A stretch of 64,000 nt of DNA from Phycisphaerales bacterium UBA5793. Its GTDB lineage: Bacteria; Planctomycetota; Phycisphaerae; Phycisphaerales; UBA5793. The stretch is from assembly GCA_002418285.1 (NCBI GenBank), contig DIDT01000065.1, positions 57,947 to 121,946 on the forward strand, read 5' to 3'. Each line of letters opens with the position of its first letter. The stretch's first letter is position 1. The position numbers and the translations under genes were made by a program. Below are positions 1-9,366 of the stretch, piece after piece. Below the pieces are notes generated by a model. It was not told the origin of the DNA. It worked only from the letters and a program-made list of their open reading frames with translations, and did not search any database.

Positions 1-396
1 CACGAGCCGTTGCATGCGCAGGGCGGATCGAACGCGGGCTCGCAGTTCGGCCATGTCGAATGGCTTGGTCACATAGTCCACGGCTCCCAGGTCGAAGCCG
101 CGCACCTTGTCCTGGCTGTCCACTGAACCGGAGACAAAGATAACGGCAAGATCGTGCGTGTGCGGATCGTCCTTGATTTCGGCGAGCAGCTCAAACCCCG
201 ACTTGTCCGGCAGATCGATATCGAGCAGGATGAGCTCTGGCAACACGTCGCGCGCGACGCGCAATCCTTCCGCCGCATTCGACGCAGTCAGGATGTCGAG
301 ATTCTGATCGCGCAGTCTGATCTTCAAAAGGCGGTGGATGTCGACGGAGTCGTCGACGATGAGCACCCGAGATCGTTCGTGCATACTGCCGGTCAT
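1..396 (-). CDS. Response regulator, receiver domain (3' end beyond window)
   Basis: The reverse-strand frame is open from an ATG at 396 to the window edge, so the gene is cut off at its C-terminus. The 132 visible residues form one CheY-like receiver domain: the acidic pair in VLIVDDS (about residues 15-16), the phospho-acceptor Asp59 in LLDIDLPD, a Ser in the FVSGS strand and the conserved Lys in YVTKPFD near residue 109. An alternative start is the ATG at 384, which would remove four residues. What follows the receiver domain (GGDEF, HTH or nothing) cannot be seen. It lies just downstream of an Hpt protein on the same strand, so the two probably belong to one phosphorelay; the kinase is not in view. 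Confidence 0.85.
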   Translation of the reverse strand, partial: MTGSMHERSRVLIVDDSVDIHRLLKIRLRDQNLDILTASNAAEGLRVARDVLPELILLDIDLPDKSGFELLAEIKDDPHTHDLAVIFVSGSVDSQDKVRGFDLGAVDYVTKPFDMAELRARVRSALRMQRLV

Positions 397-433
397 GATG
401 AGCACTGGTCCTGGATACCGATCTGATGAAAGA

Positions 434-754
434 CTAAAGGGAGGCGGCGCGCTTGCAAAGCTCCGTGAGCTCATCGACGCAGCGTTGAATCTGGTCGATG
501 GCGGCGCCCGTTTTGACGGCTGATTCGACTCGCGCAGCACAGTCGCCGATCAGCGGGAACCCGTATCCCCCACTCGCGCCCTTCAATTGATGCGCGACGC
601 GCTGCACCTGCTCGAGCGCGTTGGACTCCAATCCGATGCGCAGCACTGCGACGCGCTCGGGCAGTTCGTTGACGAACAGCTCGACGAGTTCCTGCATGTC
701 CGGATCGTCGGCGAACTCGCTGAGCAGCGTGTCTCTGGATTTGCCGTTGGCCAT
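434..754 (-). CDS. Hpt-domain histidine phosphotransfer protein
   Basis: This is a small all-helical protein of about 106 residues. The motif VAHQLKGASGGYGF matches the phosphotransfer helix of Hpt domains, with His55 as the expected phosphorylated residue. It is a stand-alone Hpt domain without kinase or receiver parts, which normally shuttles phosphate between a hybrid kinase and a response regulator. The response regulator immediately downstream, 37 bases away on the same strand, is the obvious partner. The start is uncertain: ATG at 754 is preceded by a purine-rich GGGGGTGGGGG, and an in-frame ATG at 769 would add five residues. Confidence 0.8.
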   Translation of the reverse strand: MANGKSRDTLLSEFADDPDMQELVELFVNELPERVAVLRIGLESNALEQVQRVAHQLKGASGGYGFPLIGDCAARVESAVKTGAAIDQIQRCVDELTELCKRAASL

Positions 755-962
755 GGCCCCCACCCCCATGAATACCGCCCGGGTCGAAGGCGACCGGAGC
801 GTCATGGATTCCATCGGCAGGATCGAATGCTCGATTTCGTCCAAACAATCAGGATGAGGGCGAAGTTCATCCGCATAAGCCGCGCCGGCGAATACTGGCC
901 AGCATCCACCGCGCAAGGCGCGATAACCATGTCCGCATGGTGCGCTCCGCTAATGCAAGGCG

Positions 963-2486
963 TCAGAACTTGCCGCTCAAGGCCGGATACAGGGATCGAT
1001 AGTGCCGGAGGATCTCGGGATAGGCCGAGGCAGCCGGTCCGGGCTCCGATCGCTGGGTGTGGGTCTGAATCAGTCGGGCAGCTGTCGGCACATCCTCAAA
1101 TACGCCAGCCCCGACCCCACCGAACAAGGCCGCCCCCATTGCCGCGCCGTGCGGCGAATCACACGTTGTGACGGGTTCATTGAAGACGTCGGCGATCATC
1201 TGCCGCCACATGGCGCATCGGGCTCCACCGCCGGAGACGCGGATCTCCGTGGGCTGCACACCGGCCTCGCGCAGCAGGTCGAGGCAGTCGCACAAGCCAA
1301 ACGTAATGCCTTCAAGCACCGCTCGTGCGAGATGCGGTCGGCGATGGGTGAGCGACAACCCGCAGAACACGCCGCGCGCATTCGGGTCGTTGTGCGGCGT
1401 GCGCTCTCCGGTGAGATAGGGCAGGAAGATCAACCCATCGGCACCCGGTGCAACGTGCGATGCCTCCTCGGTGAGCAGTTCATACGGATCCTTGCCCAGA
1501 TAGCACGAATGCTCGTTGAACTCGTCGCCGAGCAAGTCGCGGAACCAGCGCAGACTGCCACCCGCGCTGAGCATCACGCCCATGAGGTGCCACATGCCCG
1601 GCACCGCATGACAGAACGCATGCAATCGACCATGCGGCTCGGGCCGATAGGTTTTGCTCGGAGCAAAGACGACGCCCGACGTGCCAATGGTGACGCACAC
1701 GGTACCCTCGTCAATGATGCCCGAACCGACGGCCTGCGCCGCCTGGTCACCGCCGCCGGCCGCGATGGGCGTGCCTTCGAGAAGTCCAAGTTCCCGCGCG
1801 GCCCCGGCGCAGAGCCGGGTCGACGCCACATCACACTCCGTCACCGTGGGCAGCCAACCCTCCAGGATTTCCAGCGCTGCAAGCACCTCGCGTGACCACG
1901 TGCGATGCGCCACGTCGAGCAGCAAAGTGCCGGACGCATCGGCCACGTCAGTGAAGCGCTGCCCACTCATGCGATAGCGAATGTAGTCCTTGGGCAGCAG
2001 AATCGAGGCGATGCGGGCATACGCCTCCGGCTCGTGCTCGCGCATCCAGAGAATTTTTGGCGCGGTGAAGCCGGTCAGCGCGATGTTGCCTGTGAGTTGG
2101 ATGAGTCGTTCTTGCCCAACGGTGCGTGTGATCAGGTCGCACTCGGCTGCGGTGCGCTGGTCGTTCCAGAGGATCGCCGGGCGGATCGTCTCGCCTGCCG
2201 CATCAAGCGTGACCAGACCGTGCATCTGTCCACTCAGGCCGATCGCTGCGACGCGCCCGGGATCGACGCGCTCCGTCTCCATGACCTGCCGCACGCCCTG
2301 CACCGTCGCCCGCCACCAATCGTGTGGATCCTGCTCGCACCAGTTGGTCCGGGGCATGTGCAGCGGGTATTCCTCCGTGCGATGCGCGATGGCATTGGCG
2401 TCGCGTCCATCGACGAGCAGCACCTTGGCGCCAGTAGTGCCAATGTCGATGCCGAGAAGAAGCGGTGCATGGTTCGATTCGTTCAC
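963..2486 (-). CDS. xylB: Xylulokinase (FGGY family)
   Basis: The predicted 507-residue protein has the length and motif order of FGGY carbohydrate kinases. It has the N-terminal phosphate-binding loop DIGTTGAK (about 15-22), the xylulokinase signature GLSGQMHG near residue 85, ILWNDQRT, the GGGDQAAQAVGSG segment, and the second ATPase loop GTSGVVF. The family phosphorylates D-xylulose with ATP in the cytoplasm, feeding xylose carbon into the pentose phosphate pathway. The GTG start at 2486 is supported by GGAGGT seven bases upstream. A divergent xylose isomerase gene lies 2.2 kb upstream on the same strand, which supports the xylulose assignment, although FGGY substrate specificity cannot be proved from sequence alone. 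Confidence 0.9.
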   Translation of the reverse strand: MNESNHAPLLLGIDIGTTGAKVLLVDGRDANAIAHRTEEYPLHMPRTNWCEQDPHDWWRATVQGVRQVMETERVDPGRVAAIGLSGQMHGLVTLDAAGETIRPAILWNDQRTAAECDLITRTVGQERLIQLTGNIALTGFTAPKILWMREHEPEAYARIASILLPKDYIRYRMSGQRFTDVADASGTLLLDVAHRTWSREVLAALEILEGWLPTVTECDVASTRLCAGAARELGLLEGTPIAAGGGDQAAQAVGSGIIDEGTVCVTIGTSGVVFAPSKTYRPEPHGRLHAFCHAVPGMWHLMGVMLSAGGSLRWFRDLLGDEFNEHSCYLGKDPYELLTEEASHVAPGADGLIFLPYLTGERTPHNDPNARGVFCGLSLTHRRPHLARAVLEGITFGLCDCLDLLREAGVQPTEIRVSGGGARCAMWRQMIADVFNEPVTTCDSPHGAAMGAALFGGVGAGVFEDVPTAARLIQTHTQRSEPGPAASAYPEILRHYRSLYPALSGKF

Positions 2487-2606
2487 GAAGCGGGACCTCC
2501 GATGACAGAACGCCTTGGCGGGCGGCCGCTCGGGGCGCTACCGACGGCGCCCCTACATCGTACCGGACTCACCGTCCAAATGATCACGGATGCGGAAGCA
2601 GACCTG

Positions 2607-2641
2607 TGAAAACGAACGCAACCCGCCGGAAAGCGGGTTGC
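2607..2641 (-). terminator. Rho-independent terminator
   Basis: A perfect 9-bp inverted repeat (GCAACCCGC / GCGGGTTGC at 2618-2626 and 2633-2641) is followed, reading the minus strand, by GTTCGTTTTC. It sits about 40 bases after the stop of the Asp-box protein gene and before xylB, so the two genes are probably not simply co-transcribed. Confidence 0.65.
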
Positions 2642-2679
2642 GGTTTCGAGGTGTTTGGTGGTGCCGTTGCCCGAGACGA

Positions 2680-3771
2680 TCAGCGGGCTTCGAGACCGAC
2701 ATACAGATGCCGTGGGTCGCGGCGATAATACTCGACGGTTCGCGCGATGAAGTCGGGCCTGTACGCGATCTTCATCCGATCGAGCACGGCGTCGTACTGG
2801 TAGACATACATGCCGCTGAACCGCGAGCCCCATGCCCACGCGAAGGCCGTGGCGCGCCTCGGGTGACAGGTCATCTCGGGACCATTGGTGATGGTCACCC
2901 CCGAACCGTTGTCGACCTTTGGCTCGAAGGTCTGCCCGCCATCCGTGGACAGGTAGAAGTGCCGTCCGCCGGATGGGTGGCCGCCATTGGCCTGATTGAG
3001 ATCGAGCGCCATGACCCAGACGTAGTCGGAATTCACCGGGGAGATCACGGCGTTGAACAGATTCACCGGGCCATTCGTCTCGGAAAGGCCAAGACACGGT
3101 GCCCAGTTCTGTCCACCATCAAACGTCACCCAACCGCCGTTCGTCGCGCCGCCGAACACCGCGTGTTCGAGGTTGTTCGGATCGAAGGCCATGCGGTAGT
3201 TGAGTGAACCGTTCGAAGCCGGCACTCCGACAGGGCTCCACGACACGCCGCCATCGATCGAGTCGTAGATCTGACCGCGATCCGAGGAGAGTCGAACATG
3301 ACTCGCGTCGAAAGGATCAGCGCCGAGGCCGAGGATGTTGCTGACAGGTGAGCGCAACGAAGTCGCGCGGAAACTCTGCCCGTCGAAATCGACGCGATAG
3401 AGCGTGCTGCGGTTGACACCGAAGGCGTACGCGTTGCCGCCCGGCGCCGGGGCGATGTTGAGCGGCCACTCCTCGCCGCCAAGCGTGGCGACGGTCGACC
3501 ACGAGCAGCCCTCATCCCGCGAGGCAAGAAGATTGCCGCCGCTCTCCATGAGCATGTAGCCGGGGATGTCGAGATTCTTCAGCCCCATCGTCACGAAGTA
3601 GTTGGGGTACGGCGTGCCGCGCCACGTGAACAGGTCGCTACCGTTGCGCGCAAAGGCGATGAACGGGTTGCCGCCATCGGGTCCACATGGAGGCAGTGCG
3701 GCCTGAGAAATCGAGGCGCCTTGGAGCGCGACGACGCCGGCGGCGATAAGGGACAGAGTCTTCAATGTCAT
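2680..3771 (-). CDS. Secreted BNR/Asp-box repeat protein (sialidase/sortilin-like propeller)
   Basis: The 363-residue product begins with a signal peptide (MTLKTLSLIAAGVVALQGAS...AALPP, predicted cleavage after about residue 26). The body holds repeated Asp-box-like motifs of the S-x-D-x-G-x-x-W type: SRDEGCSWS, SIDGGVSWS, TFDGGQNWA and STDGGQTFE. They are spaced as in a beta-propeller of the BNR/sortilin type. Such propellers occur in secreted glycosidases and adhesins, but no catalytic signature could be recognised, so no enzymatic role is assigned. The ATG at 3771 is preceded by GGGAGAA about ten bases away and gives the best signal peptide. It may have been co-opted near the pentose genes, but there is no direct evidence of joint function. 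Confidence 0.7.
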   Translation of the reverse strand: MTLKTLSLIAAGVVALQGASISQAALPPCGPDGGNPFIAFARNGSDLFTWRGTPYPNYFVTMGLKNLDIPGYMLMESGGNLLASRDEGCSWSTVATLGGEEWPLNIAPAPGGNAYAFGVNRSTLYRVDFDGQSFRATSLRSPVSNILGLGADPFDASHVRLSSDRGQIYDSIDGGVSWSPVGVPASNGSLNYRMAFDPNNLEHAVFGGATNGGWVTFDGGQNWAPCLGLSETNGPVNLFNAVISPVNSDYVWVMALDLNQANGGHPSGGRHFYLSTDGGQTFEPKVDNGSGVTITNGPEMTCHPRRATAFAWAWGSRFSGMYVYQYDAVLDRMKIAYRPDFIARTVEYYRRDPRHLYVGLEAR

Positions 3772-4036
3772 ATCTGGGGTTCTCCCGCTTTGATGTTGAT
3801 TACAGGTGGTTGCAGTCCGCCAAAAGCGAACCGAACCCGACGGCATGCGCCGGGCAGGTGCTCATCATTCGCATTTGATGGGAGAAGCGCTGCGGCTGTT
3901 TCCGCGGTTTGGCAATTTTTGCGCCAGGTACGGGGTTCCACCCTACCACGGCTGGGGCATTGCCGGGCTGCGTCTCCGGGACGCGTGCTCGGGAGGAAAC
4001 GAGCAATACCATGGTGCCGATGCGAATGCCGAGAAG

Positions 4037-4642
4037 TCAGGATGGCCAGTCGTGATGTTGCTGGCGATGGGAATCAGACCGGCACTCGTTGTCCCGCGGT
4101 GTGATTGACTCAACGAGTTGCCCGCATTCTGGACATCGCGCGCTTGACAGATTGGTTAGGTCATAACCACACGAACTACAGATGCCGGCTTGAATATGCG
4201 TTCGTCTAAGCAACCAATTCCCGCCGAATGAGCCAGCAACGGCGGAGGCGATCATCGCTAAGAACGCAAGAAGTCCCCAGAAATTCACCGCCCAAATGAA
4301 CCATGACATTGGTAGCGCCGCGAGCGACGAGATCGGATCGCCAGTGTAAATACTCACACCAATGATGGCGCCGATCTGAGCGGCGCCAAATCCGGACGCG
4401 CCCAAGACCGTCCGCGATGTCCGGTCAGGGCTGGCAACGCATCCAATGAACAGAACAGGGATGAGGAGAACGCAGACAACTGGTTCGATCGCGAGCCAGC
4501 CCAGCGCGCCCCGTCCGCATGCATCGTACATGAGTTTGCACGCGGCGACACCGGAGATCACGACGGTGACGACAACCTTGAGCAATAGCGATGTACGATG
4601 AACGGCTCTGACGGCGCGACAAAGTGGGCTGTGTCGGTTCAT
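4037..4642 (-). CDS. Membrane protein with C-terminal GYDL zinc ribbon
   Basis: The 201-residue protein has three or four hydrophobic segments in residues 20-140 (for example LLLKVVVTVVISGVAA and FWGLLAFLAMIASAVAG). A cytoplasmic-type zinc ribbon, CSSCGYDLTNLSSARCPECG, follows near the C-terminus. This CxxCGYDL...RCPECG ribbon is very common at the ends of small membrane proteins in Phycisphaerae and related planctomycetes; its function is unknown. The ATG at 4642 has AGGA upstream; an ATG nine codons earlier is possible. Base composition is somewhat less GC-rich than its neighbours. It lies 57 bases downstream of the xylose isomerase gene on the same strand. Confidence 0.7.
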   Translation of the reverse strand: MNRHSPLCRAVRAVHRTSLLLKVVVTVVISGVAACKLMYDACGRGALGWLAIEPVVCVLLIPVLFIGCVASPDRTSRTVLGASGFGAAQIGAIIGVSIYTGDPISSLAALPMSWFIWAVNFWGLLAFLAMIASAVAGSFGGNWLLRRTHIQAGICSSCGYDLTNLSSARCPECGQLVESITPRDNECRSDSHRQQHHDWPS

Positions 4643-4699
4643 CGGAGTCCTGAGATATGGTGACAACACCCAATCGTCAAGTTGATTCCTCAGTACATA

Positions 4700-5845
4700 C
4701 TAAAGCGGTCGCTTCAGGGGTCGCAGCTGCTGAGCATCCCCCGCACGCGCACGAATCAAATGCGCCTCGAGCCAGCCGCGTGCTTTGTCAGGATGCTCGT
4801 GCGAATACAGGATCGCCTCGTGATCGACATTGTTAATCCGATCGTTCGCGGCTCGGATCGCATCCATCGAGTTGCGCAAACCAATCTCGACGGGCATGCG
4901 CTCGGGGTTGATGTCAATGCCGAAATAGCCGGTATAGCCGTGCATCTTCATCGTGTACAGCAATGCCTCGGTCTGCTCGGGTGAGAGTACACTGACGTTG
5001 AGATCCTGGTCATAGTTGCCCAACGGTTGGCTGTTCCAGTGGCTGTGCGCCAGCCGCCCTTCGCTCAGCGGCCAACTGAACGCATAGGCGAGATCTTCAA
5101 AGCCCATGAGTACGTGGCCGACTTCGGGGTTCATGCACACGAGTTTGTGACCCTCGCCGAGCAGTCGGCGATTCTCACTTGCCTTGAGCATCGACTCGAC
5201 CTGTTGACCGAGCAGCACGCCCTCGGGTGTCGTGCCAAAGAGAATGCGGCCGCGCGGCTCATAGGGCTTGGGCTCGAACGCAATGCGCACGCCCGGCTCG
5301 GCATCCATCGCCTCGGCCAGTCCTTCCGCAAATCGATCGCGCATCGCGGCAAAGTTCACGCCGAATGGATTCTCATACCCGTCGATACCCGGCCACACCA
5401 CGGCGAAGTCCGTATCAAGTTGACGATTCATCCGCAGCGCGCCCTTGGTGCGCTCGATCGCATTTCGACGCGGTTCCTTGAGCGGGTTTGAGAGCGAACC
5501 CCATTCAAACTGCTCATCCCAGAAGAGCAGCGGAATGACCGTCAGCAATCGAATGCCCGTGTCGCGGCTGAACGATTCCCACAGGTCGGCGTTGTCTTCG
5601 TTGATCTCGTTGGGGTAATGCGCTTCGAGCGCGCCCAGGCCGTGGTCGGCGAGCGTCGCCGCGATGTCGAGGCGTTCCTCGATCGAGCGATCCGGCTGGT
5701 ACTTGGCGTGGAAGCGGCTGTGCGCCGGCGAGAAGAACCAGATCCCCGCTGAGAACTTAAGATCGAGTTCGAACGACTGCAGGTGCTTGAGCATCTCTGC
5801 CGGGTTGCGACGAACAGCCTGCGAACGAAGATCGAGCATGGGCAT
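4700..5845 (-). CDS. Divergent xylose isomerase (TIM-barrel sugar isomerase)
   Basis: The 381-residue protein retains motifs that align with classical XylA in order: FAVVWPGIDGYENPFGVNF (YVFWGGREGYE in XylA), FEPKPYEPRG (EPKPNEP), CMNPEVGHVLMGFED (the metal-site His segment), LAHSHWNSQ and a C-terminal FGIDINPERM. The Glu and Lys of EPKP and the downstream His/Asp residues are the expected metal ligands. The family interconverts aldoses and ketoses with divalent metal in the cytoplasm. The ATG at 5845 has a strong AGGAGGAG seven bases upstream. The presence of a xylulokinase downstream fits conversion of D-xylose to xylulose 5-phosphate. Sequence divergence means another aldose (rhamnose, ribose or lyxose) cannot be excluded. 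Confidence 0.75.
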   Translation of the reverse strand: MPMLDLRSQAVRRNPAEMLKHLQSFELDLKFSAGIWFFSPAHSRFHAKYQPDRSIEERLDIAATLADHGLGALEAHYPNEINEDNADLWESFSRDTGIRLLTVIPLLFWDEQFEWGSLSNPLKEPRRNAIERTKGALRMNRQLDTDFAVVWPGIDGYENPFGVNFAAMRDRFAEGLAEAMDAEPGVRIAFEPKPYEPRGRILFGTTPEGVLLGQQVESMLKASENRRLLGEGHKLVCMNPEVGHVLMGFEDLAYAFSWPLSEGRLAHSHWNSQPLGNYDQDLNVSVLSPEQTEALLYTMKMHGYTGYFGIDINPERMPVEIGLRNSMDAIRAANDRINNVDHEAILYSHEHPDKARGWLEAHLIRARAGDAQQLRPLKRPL

Positions 5846-6168
5846 AGCGGCTCCTCCTGCCGATGGCATCGCGCCATCCGAGCCGCAGTATACTGGCAGG
5901 CGGACGATCAGTCCGGCGGCGTTGTCGTCTCATTTCTAAAACTTCTCGGAACCTCTCTCCCCTGAACCATCGAATGGACCGGTGCTGGATTGGCTGATCT
6001 CTTCGGCCAACCCGTGGGGTTTACTTTTCTCTTGCGGTTTTCGCGACAATCCATTATGCTGATCACCCGGCAGACTCGTGGGCGCTGTCGGTGGTTGATC
6101 CTGTTCGCCTCCGGTTCGTGGCTTCGGGGCGGGGCTCTTCAACGGTGTCCTTGCAAAGGAGACGGTTC
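5846..6168. other. Divergent intergenic region
   Basis: These 323 bases separate the minus-strand sugar isomerase from the plus-strand FG-GAP array. They hold the isomerase Shine-Dalgarno sequence at 5852-5858, a candidate plus-strand promoter at 6032-6060 and the AAAGGAG ribosome site near 6155-6161. No conserved RNA or repeat was recognised. Confidence 0.5.
6032..6060 (+). promoter_or_regulatory. Candidate sigma-70-type promoter for FG-GAP array
   Basis: TTGCGG (6032-6037) and TATGCT (6055-6060) are separated by 17 bases and lie about 110 bases upstream of the first FG-GAP gene. Both hexamers match the consensus at four of six positions. This is a sequence-only prediction. Confidence 0.4.
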
Positions 6169-7749
6169 ATGATGCAGAACCAACGAATTCCGGCGACGCG
6201 GAGATTCTCCATTAACCTGGCAGCCGTGCTGGTTTGTGTATCCGGTACGCAGCGCGCCCTGGCGCAGGACGGCCTGCCATACACCATTGTGCCACCGGAG
6301 GGTTCAGTCGACTTTGGTCGCGGCGTAGCCAGCGGCGGTGATGTCGATGGCGACGGCAAGGTGGACATCTTCGTCGCCGATCCGGCCTATGCAAACCAGA
6401 ACGGCATCGTCGGCCGGTGGTTCGTCTACAGCGGCAGCGATGGTTCGCTGATCTGGAGTGTAACGGGCGAGCGGCTGTTTACTTCGTTCTGGGAATTCTC
6501 GATCGTCGGCGCGTTCGTGGGAGATCTCGACGGCGACGAACGCGCGGATCTGATTGTCGGCACGCCGAATGCTGATGAAACCCGCGGCGCCGCGTACGTG
6601 TATTCCGGTCGCACGGGTGAATTCCTCTTCGAATACGGGGGAGTGGATCCGGAAGATCGCTTTGGTCTGGATGTCACCGGACTGAGCGATCTCAACGGCG
6701 ATCGGGTACCCGAGTTTGCCATCATCACCGACGCGGAGACGCCTGGATCGGTTGTGGTCTACGACGGCGCCACGGGTGAACCTCTGCTGCACAGTCCGGC
6801 CGCCCGCTTTCCGGCGCGCCAGGTGCGCGACGGCGGTGATCTCGATGGCGACACTGTCGCGGACATTGTAGTGGGAACCAGAAAGATTCCCAACGGCAGT
6901 ACACCTGCGGGCGAGGTGTTCGCCTTCTCCGGGCGCACGGGCGATCTGTTGTGGAAGAATCTGCAAGTGGAAGGGTTGTTTGGATTCAACATCACCACCG
7001 GAACCGATCTGACCGGCGACGGCGTCCCTGACGTACTTTCGCGTCGGGGGCCCGGCGAGACGATCGTGGCCATCAGCGGCGCCGACGGGCGCATTGTCGC
7101 GTCCCACCTTCCGCCGAGTGTCGGCAATAAATGGGGTTCCAATATGGCCCTCGCCGACGTCAACGCCGACGGCAAACTCGACCTCGTTAGCATGCGACTG
7201 TCGGACGGCCGATTCGGCCTGGACGTCGTCAACCCGCGCTCGGCCCGCGTCCTTCACTGGGCGGAGGGATTGAATCCAAATCATTGGTTCTCCTACTACT
7301 TCGGCAACGAGATGGCCGTCGCCGACGTGAACGGCGACGGGGCGGACGATTTCATCATCGGCTCCGTCGGCAACGGCGTGCGCGTCTTCGGCGGCGGCAG
7401 ATTGCTGCTCAACTTCGCGCGCCGCGTCTTCAACTATGACATTACCCCCGGTCAGTCCTACGACTTCACCGTCGGCGGCGGCAAACCCGGTCGCGTCGTC
7501 CACCTCCTTGGCTCCATCACCGGTAGCGGCTGCACCTTCATCCAGCAACTGGGCATCTGCATCGACCTCGATCAACGCCTCTACAACCTCGGTCATGCAA
7601 CCACCGACGCCGACCGCATTGCGCACTTCACCCTCGACATTCCAACCCGCATCCCGCGCGGCCATCTCTGGCTCCAGGCCATCGATCCGCGCGATCCCAC
7701 ACGCGGCCCGATCACCAGCAACGTAATGCAACTCGACATAATGGACTAA
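6169..7749 (+). CDS. Secreted FG-GAP/integrin-alpha repeat protein, paralog 1
   Basis: The 526-residue product starts at ATG 6169, eight bases after AAAGGAG, with a signal peptide ending near ...GTQRALAQ-DG. Repeated calcium-binding loops of the D-x-D-x-D-G type (DVDGDGKVD, DLDGDERAD, DLNGDRVPE, DVNADGKLD, DVNGDGADD) mark seven-bladed FG-GAP repeats across residues 40-420. The last 110 residues form a separate domain with two cysteines (GSGCTFIQQLGICID) and end in a conserved GPITSNVMQLDI tail shared with the next two genes. It is probably exported and bound to a surface or the periplasm. The function is unknown; FG-GAP propellers usually mediate adhesion or ligand binding. It is the first of three tandem paralogs. 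Confidence 0.8.
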   Translation: MMQNQRIPATRRFSINLAAVLVCVSGTQRALAQDGLPYTIVPPEGSVDFGRGVASGGDVDGDGKVDIFVADPAYANQNGIVGRWFVYSGSDGSLIWSVTGERLFTSFWEFSIVGAFVGDLDGDERADLIVGTPNADETRGAAYVYSGRTGEFLFEYGGVDPEDRFGLDVTGLSDLNGDRVPEFAIITDAETPGSVVVYDGATGEPLLHSPAARFPARQVRDGGDLDGDTVADIVVGTRKIPNGSTPAGEVFAFSGRTGDLLWKNLQVEGLFGFNITTGTDLTGDGVPDVLSRRGPGETIVAISGADGRIVASHLPPSVGNKWGSNMALADVNADGKLDLVSMRLSDGRFGLDVVNPRSARVLHWAEGLNPNHWFSYYFGNEMAVADVNGDGADDFIIGSVGNGVRVFGGGRLLLNFARRVFNYDITPGQSYDFTVGGGKPGRVVHLLGSITGSGCTFIQQLGICIDLDQRLYNLGHATTDADRIAHFTLDIPTRIPRGHLWLQAIDPRDPTRGPITSNVMQLDIMD

Positions 7750-7773
7750 CCCGCACCGCTGACGGAGACAATC

Positions 7774-9366
7774 ATGAAGCACACGCATCAGCGCTCTGTC
7801 TTGCTCGCCGGACTGGCATTCGGATTTCTGACCGTCATCGGATCGTCCGCAGCCGCACTGGCGCAGGATGGCTTGCCATACACCATCACACCACCCGAGG
7901 GCGCAGTCAGTTTCGGGCGCGTGGTTGCCAGCGGCGGCGATGCGGATGGAGATCATCGGCCGGAAATCTTCATCGGCGATCCCGGCGTGATGGAAAACGG
8001 CCTTTGGATCGGCCGCTGGGCCACGTACAGCGGCCGCGACGGTTCGCTGCTCTGGTCAGTGCCGGGCAATCGGCCGCTGGCTCAGCGGGACGAACCCATC
8101 ACTCGCGCCGATTTCATCGGCGACATCGACGGCGACGATCGCGATGACGTGATCATCGGCCTGCGCGAGGCGGATGACTTGCGCGGTCTGGTCCAGGTTT
8201 ACTCCGGTGCGACGGGAGTCCTGTTAGCCGAGTACATGGGCGATGAACCACTCGACCAGATGGGCCGCGATGTCGCGGGCGTGGGTGACATCGATGGAGA
8301 TCGCGTACCCGATTACGCCTACGTCGCTCGCGCGGAAGATGCGGGCTTTGTCATCGTGCGCAGCGGTGCCACGCGCGAGGTCATTCGTCAGATCACCCCA
8401 CCACCGCCATGGAAACCGCGGCGCATCGTCGATGGCGGCGACATGGATGGCGATCATGTTTCCGATCTCGTCATCGGCACATTCATCGGCGGCTACCCAG
8501 GGGGCCCTACCTCCGGCGGGCTGTTCGCCGTTTCCGGTCGCACCGGGCGATACCTCGTCAAACAACTCAATCCGCGCGCCGTGGGCAGCTTCGGCTGGTC
8601 CATGGCCACCGGACGCGATCTGAGTGGCGATGGAATACCTGACATTGCCACGTGGCAGCAGTTCTACGAGCCCGGCGTCGCCGTGTTCTCGGGAGCGGAC
8701 GGAGAGAGGCTTGGGCTCATTCCGCTTCCCGACAACGAAAACTCCCGTTACTGGGGCAGCACGCTCGAGTTGGCGGATGTGAACGGAGACGCGCGGAGCG
8801 AACTCATCGGGATGTCCATCGGCAACACCTATTTCGCCGTCGATGCCCTGATTCCATCATCCGCAACGATCATTCATTCGGGAGTAGGTGTTTCGGCGGG
8901 AGGGATCAATCGGTGGGTGGGAGACGAGATGACTGTCGCCGACGTAAATGGCGACGGGGCGGACGACTTCATCATTGGTTCGGTCGGAGGCGGCGTGCGC
9001 GTCATCGGGGGCAGTCCGATGCTGCTCGACTTTGCCCAGCGCGTCTTCACCTATGACATCGTCCCCGGCGAGTCGTACGACTTTGTGGTTAACGGCGGCA
9101 TGCCCGGCCGCACCGTGCACCTGCTCGGCTCCATCTCGGGCAATGGCTGTACGTTCGTGCCGCAACTGGGTATCTGTATCGATCTCGATCAACGTCTTTA
9201 CCGCCTCGGTGCAGCAACGACAGGCCCAGACCACACCGCGCACTTCGCCGTCCAGTTGCCGCTGCGCATCCCGCGCGGCCATCTCTGGTTCCAGGCCATC
9301 GATCCGCGCGATCCGAGTCGCGGGCCGATCACCAGTAACGTGATGCAACTAGACATTGTCGATTAG
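7774..9366 (+). CDS. Secreted FG-GAP/integrin-alpha repeat protein, paralog 2
   Basis: The 530-residue product is a close paralog of the preceding gene, which ends only 24 bases upstream. It shares the mature N-terminus (AQDGLPYTI.PPEG.V.FGR), the same Ca-loop repeats (DADGDHRPE, DIDGDDRDD, DIDGDRVPD, DMDGDHVSD, DVNGDGADD) and a nearly identical C-terminal domain with GNGCTFVPQLGICIDLDQRLY and IPRGHLWFQAIDPRDP. A signal peptide occupies about residues 1-30. The ATG at 7774 follows GACGGAGACAATC. Co-transcription with paralog 1 is likely, and a strong terminator follows the gene. The array probably arose by tandem duplication. Confidence 0.8.
   Translation: MKHTHQRSVLLAGLAFGFLTVIGSSAAALAQDGLPYTITPPEGAVSFGRVVASGGDADGDHRPEIFIGDPGVMENGLWIGRWATYSGRDGSLLWSVPGNRPLAQRDEPITRADFIGDIDGDDRDDVIIGLREADDLRGLVQVYSGATGVLLAEYMGDEPLDQMGRDVAGVGDIDGDRVPDYAYVARAEDAGFVIVRSGATREVIRQITPPPPWKPRRIVDGGDMDGDHVSDLVIGTFIGGYPGGPTSGGLFAVSGRTGRYLVKQLNPRAVGSFGWSMATGRDLSGDGIPDIATWQQFYEPGVAVFSGADGERLGLIPLPDNENSRYWGSTLELADVNGDARSELIGMSIGNTYFAVDALIPSSATIIHSGVGVSAGGINRWVGDEMTVADVNGDGADDFIIGSVGGGVRVIGGSPMLLDFAQRVFTYDIVPGESYDFVVNGGMPGRTVHLLGSISGNGCTFVPQLGICIDLDQRLYRLGAATTGPDHTAHFAVQLPLRIPRGHLWFQAIDPRDPSRGPITSNVMQLDIVD

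Noticed and set aside
6304..7956. Minus-strand 550-codon frame antisense to FG-GAP paralog 1
   Set aside because: It mirrors the D-x-D-x-D-G repeats and has no independent support.
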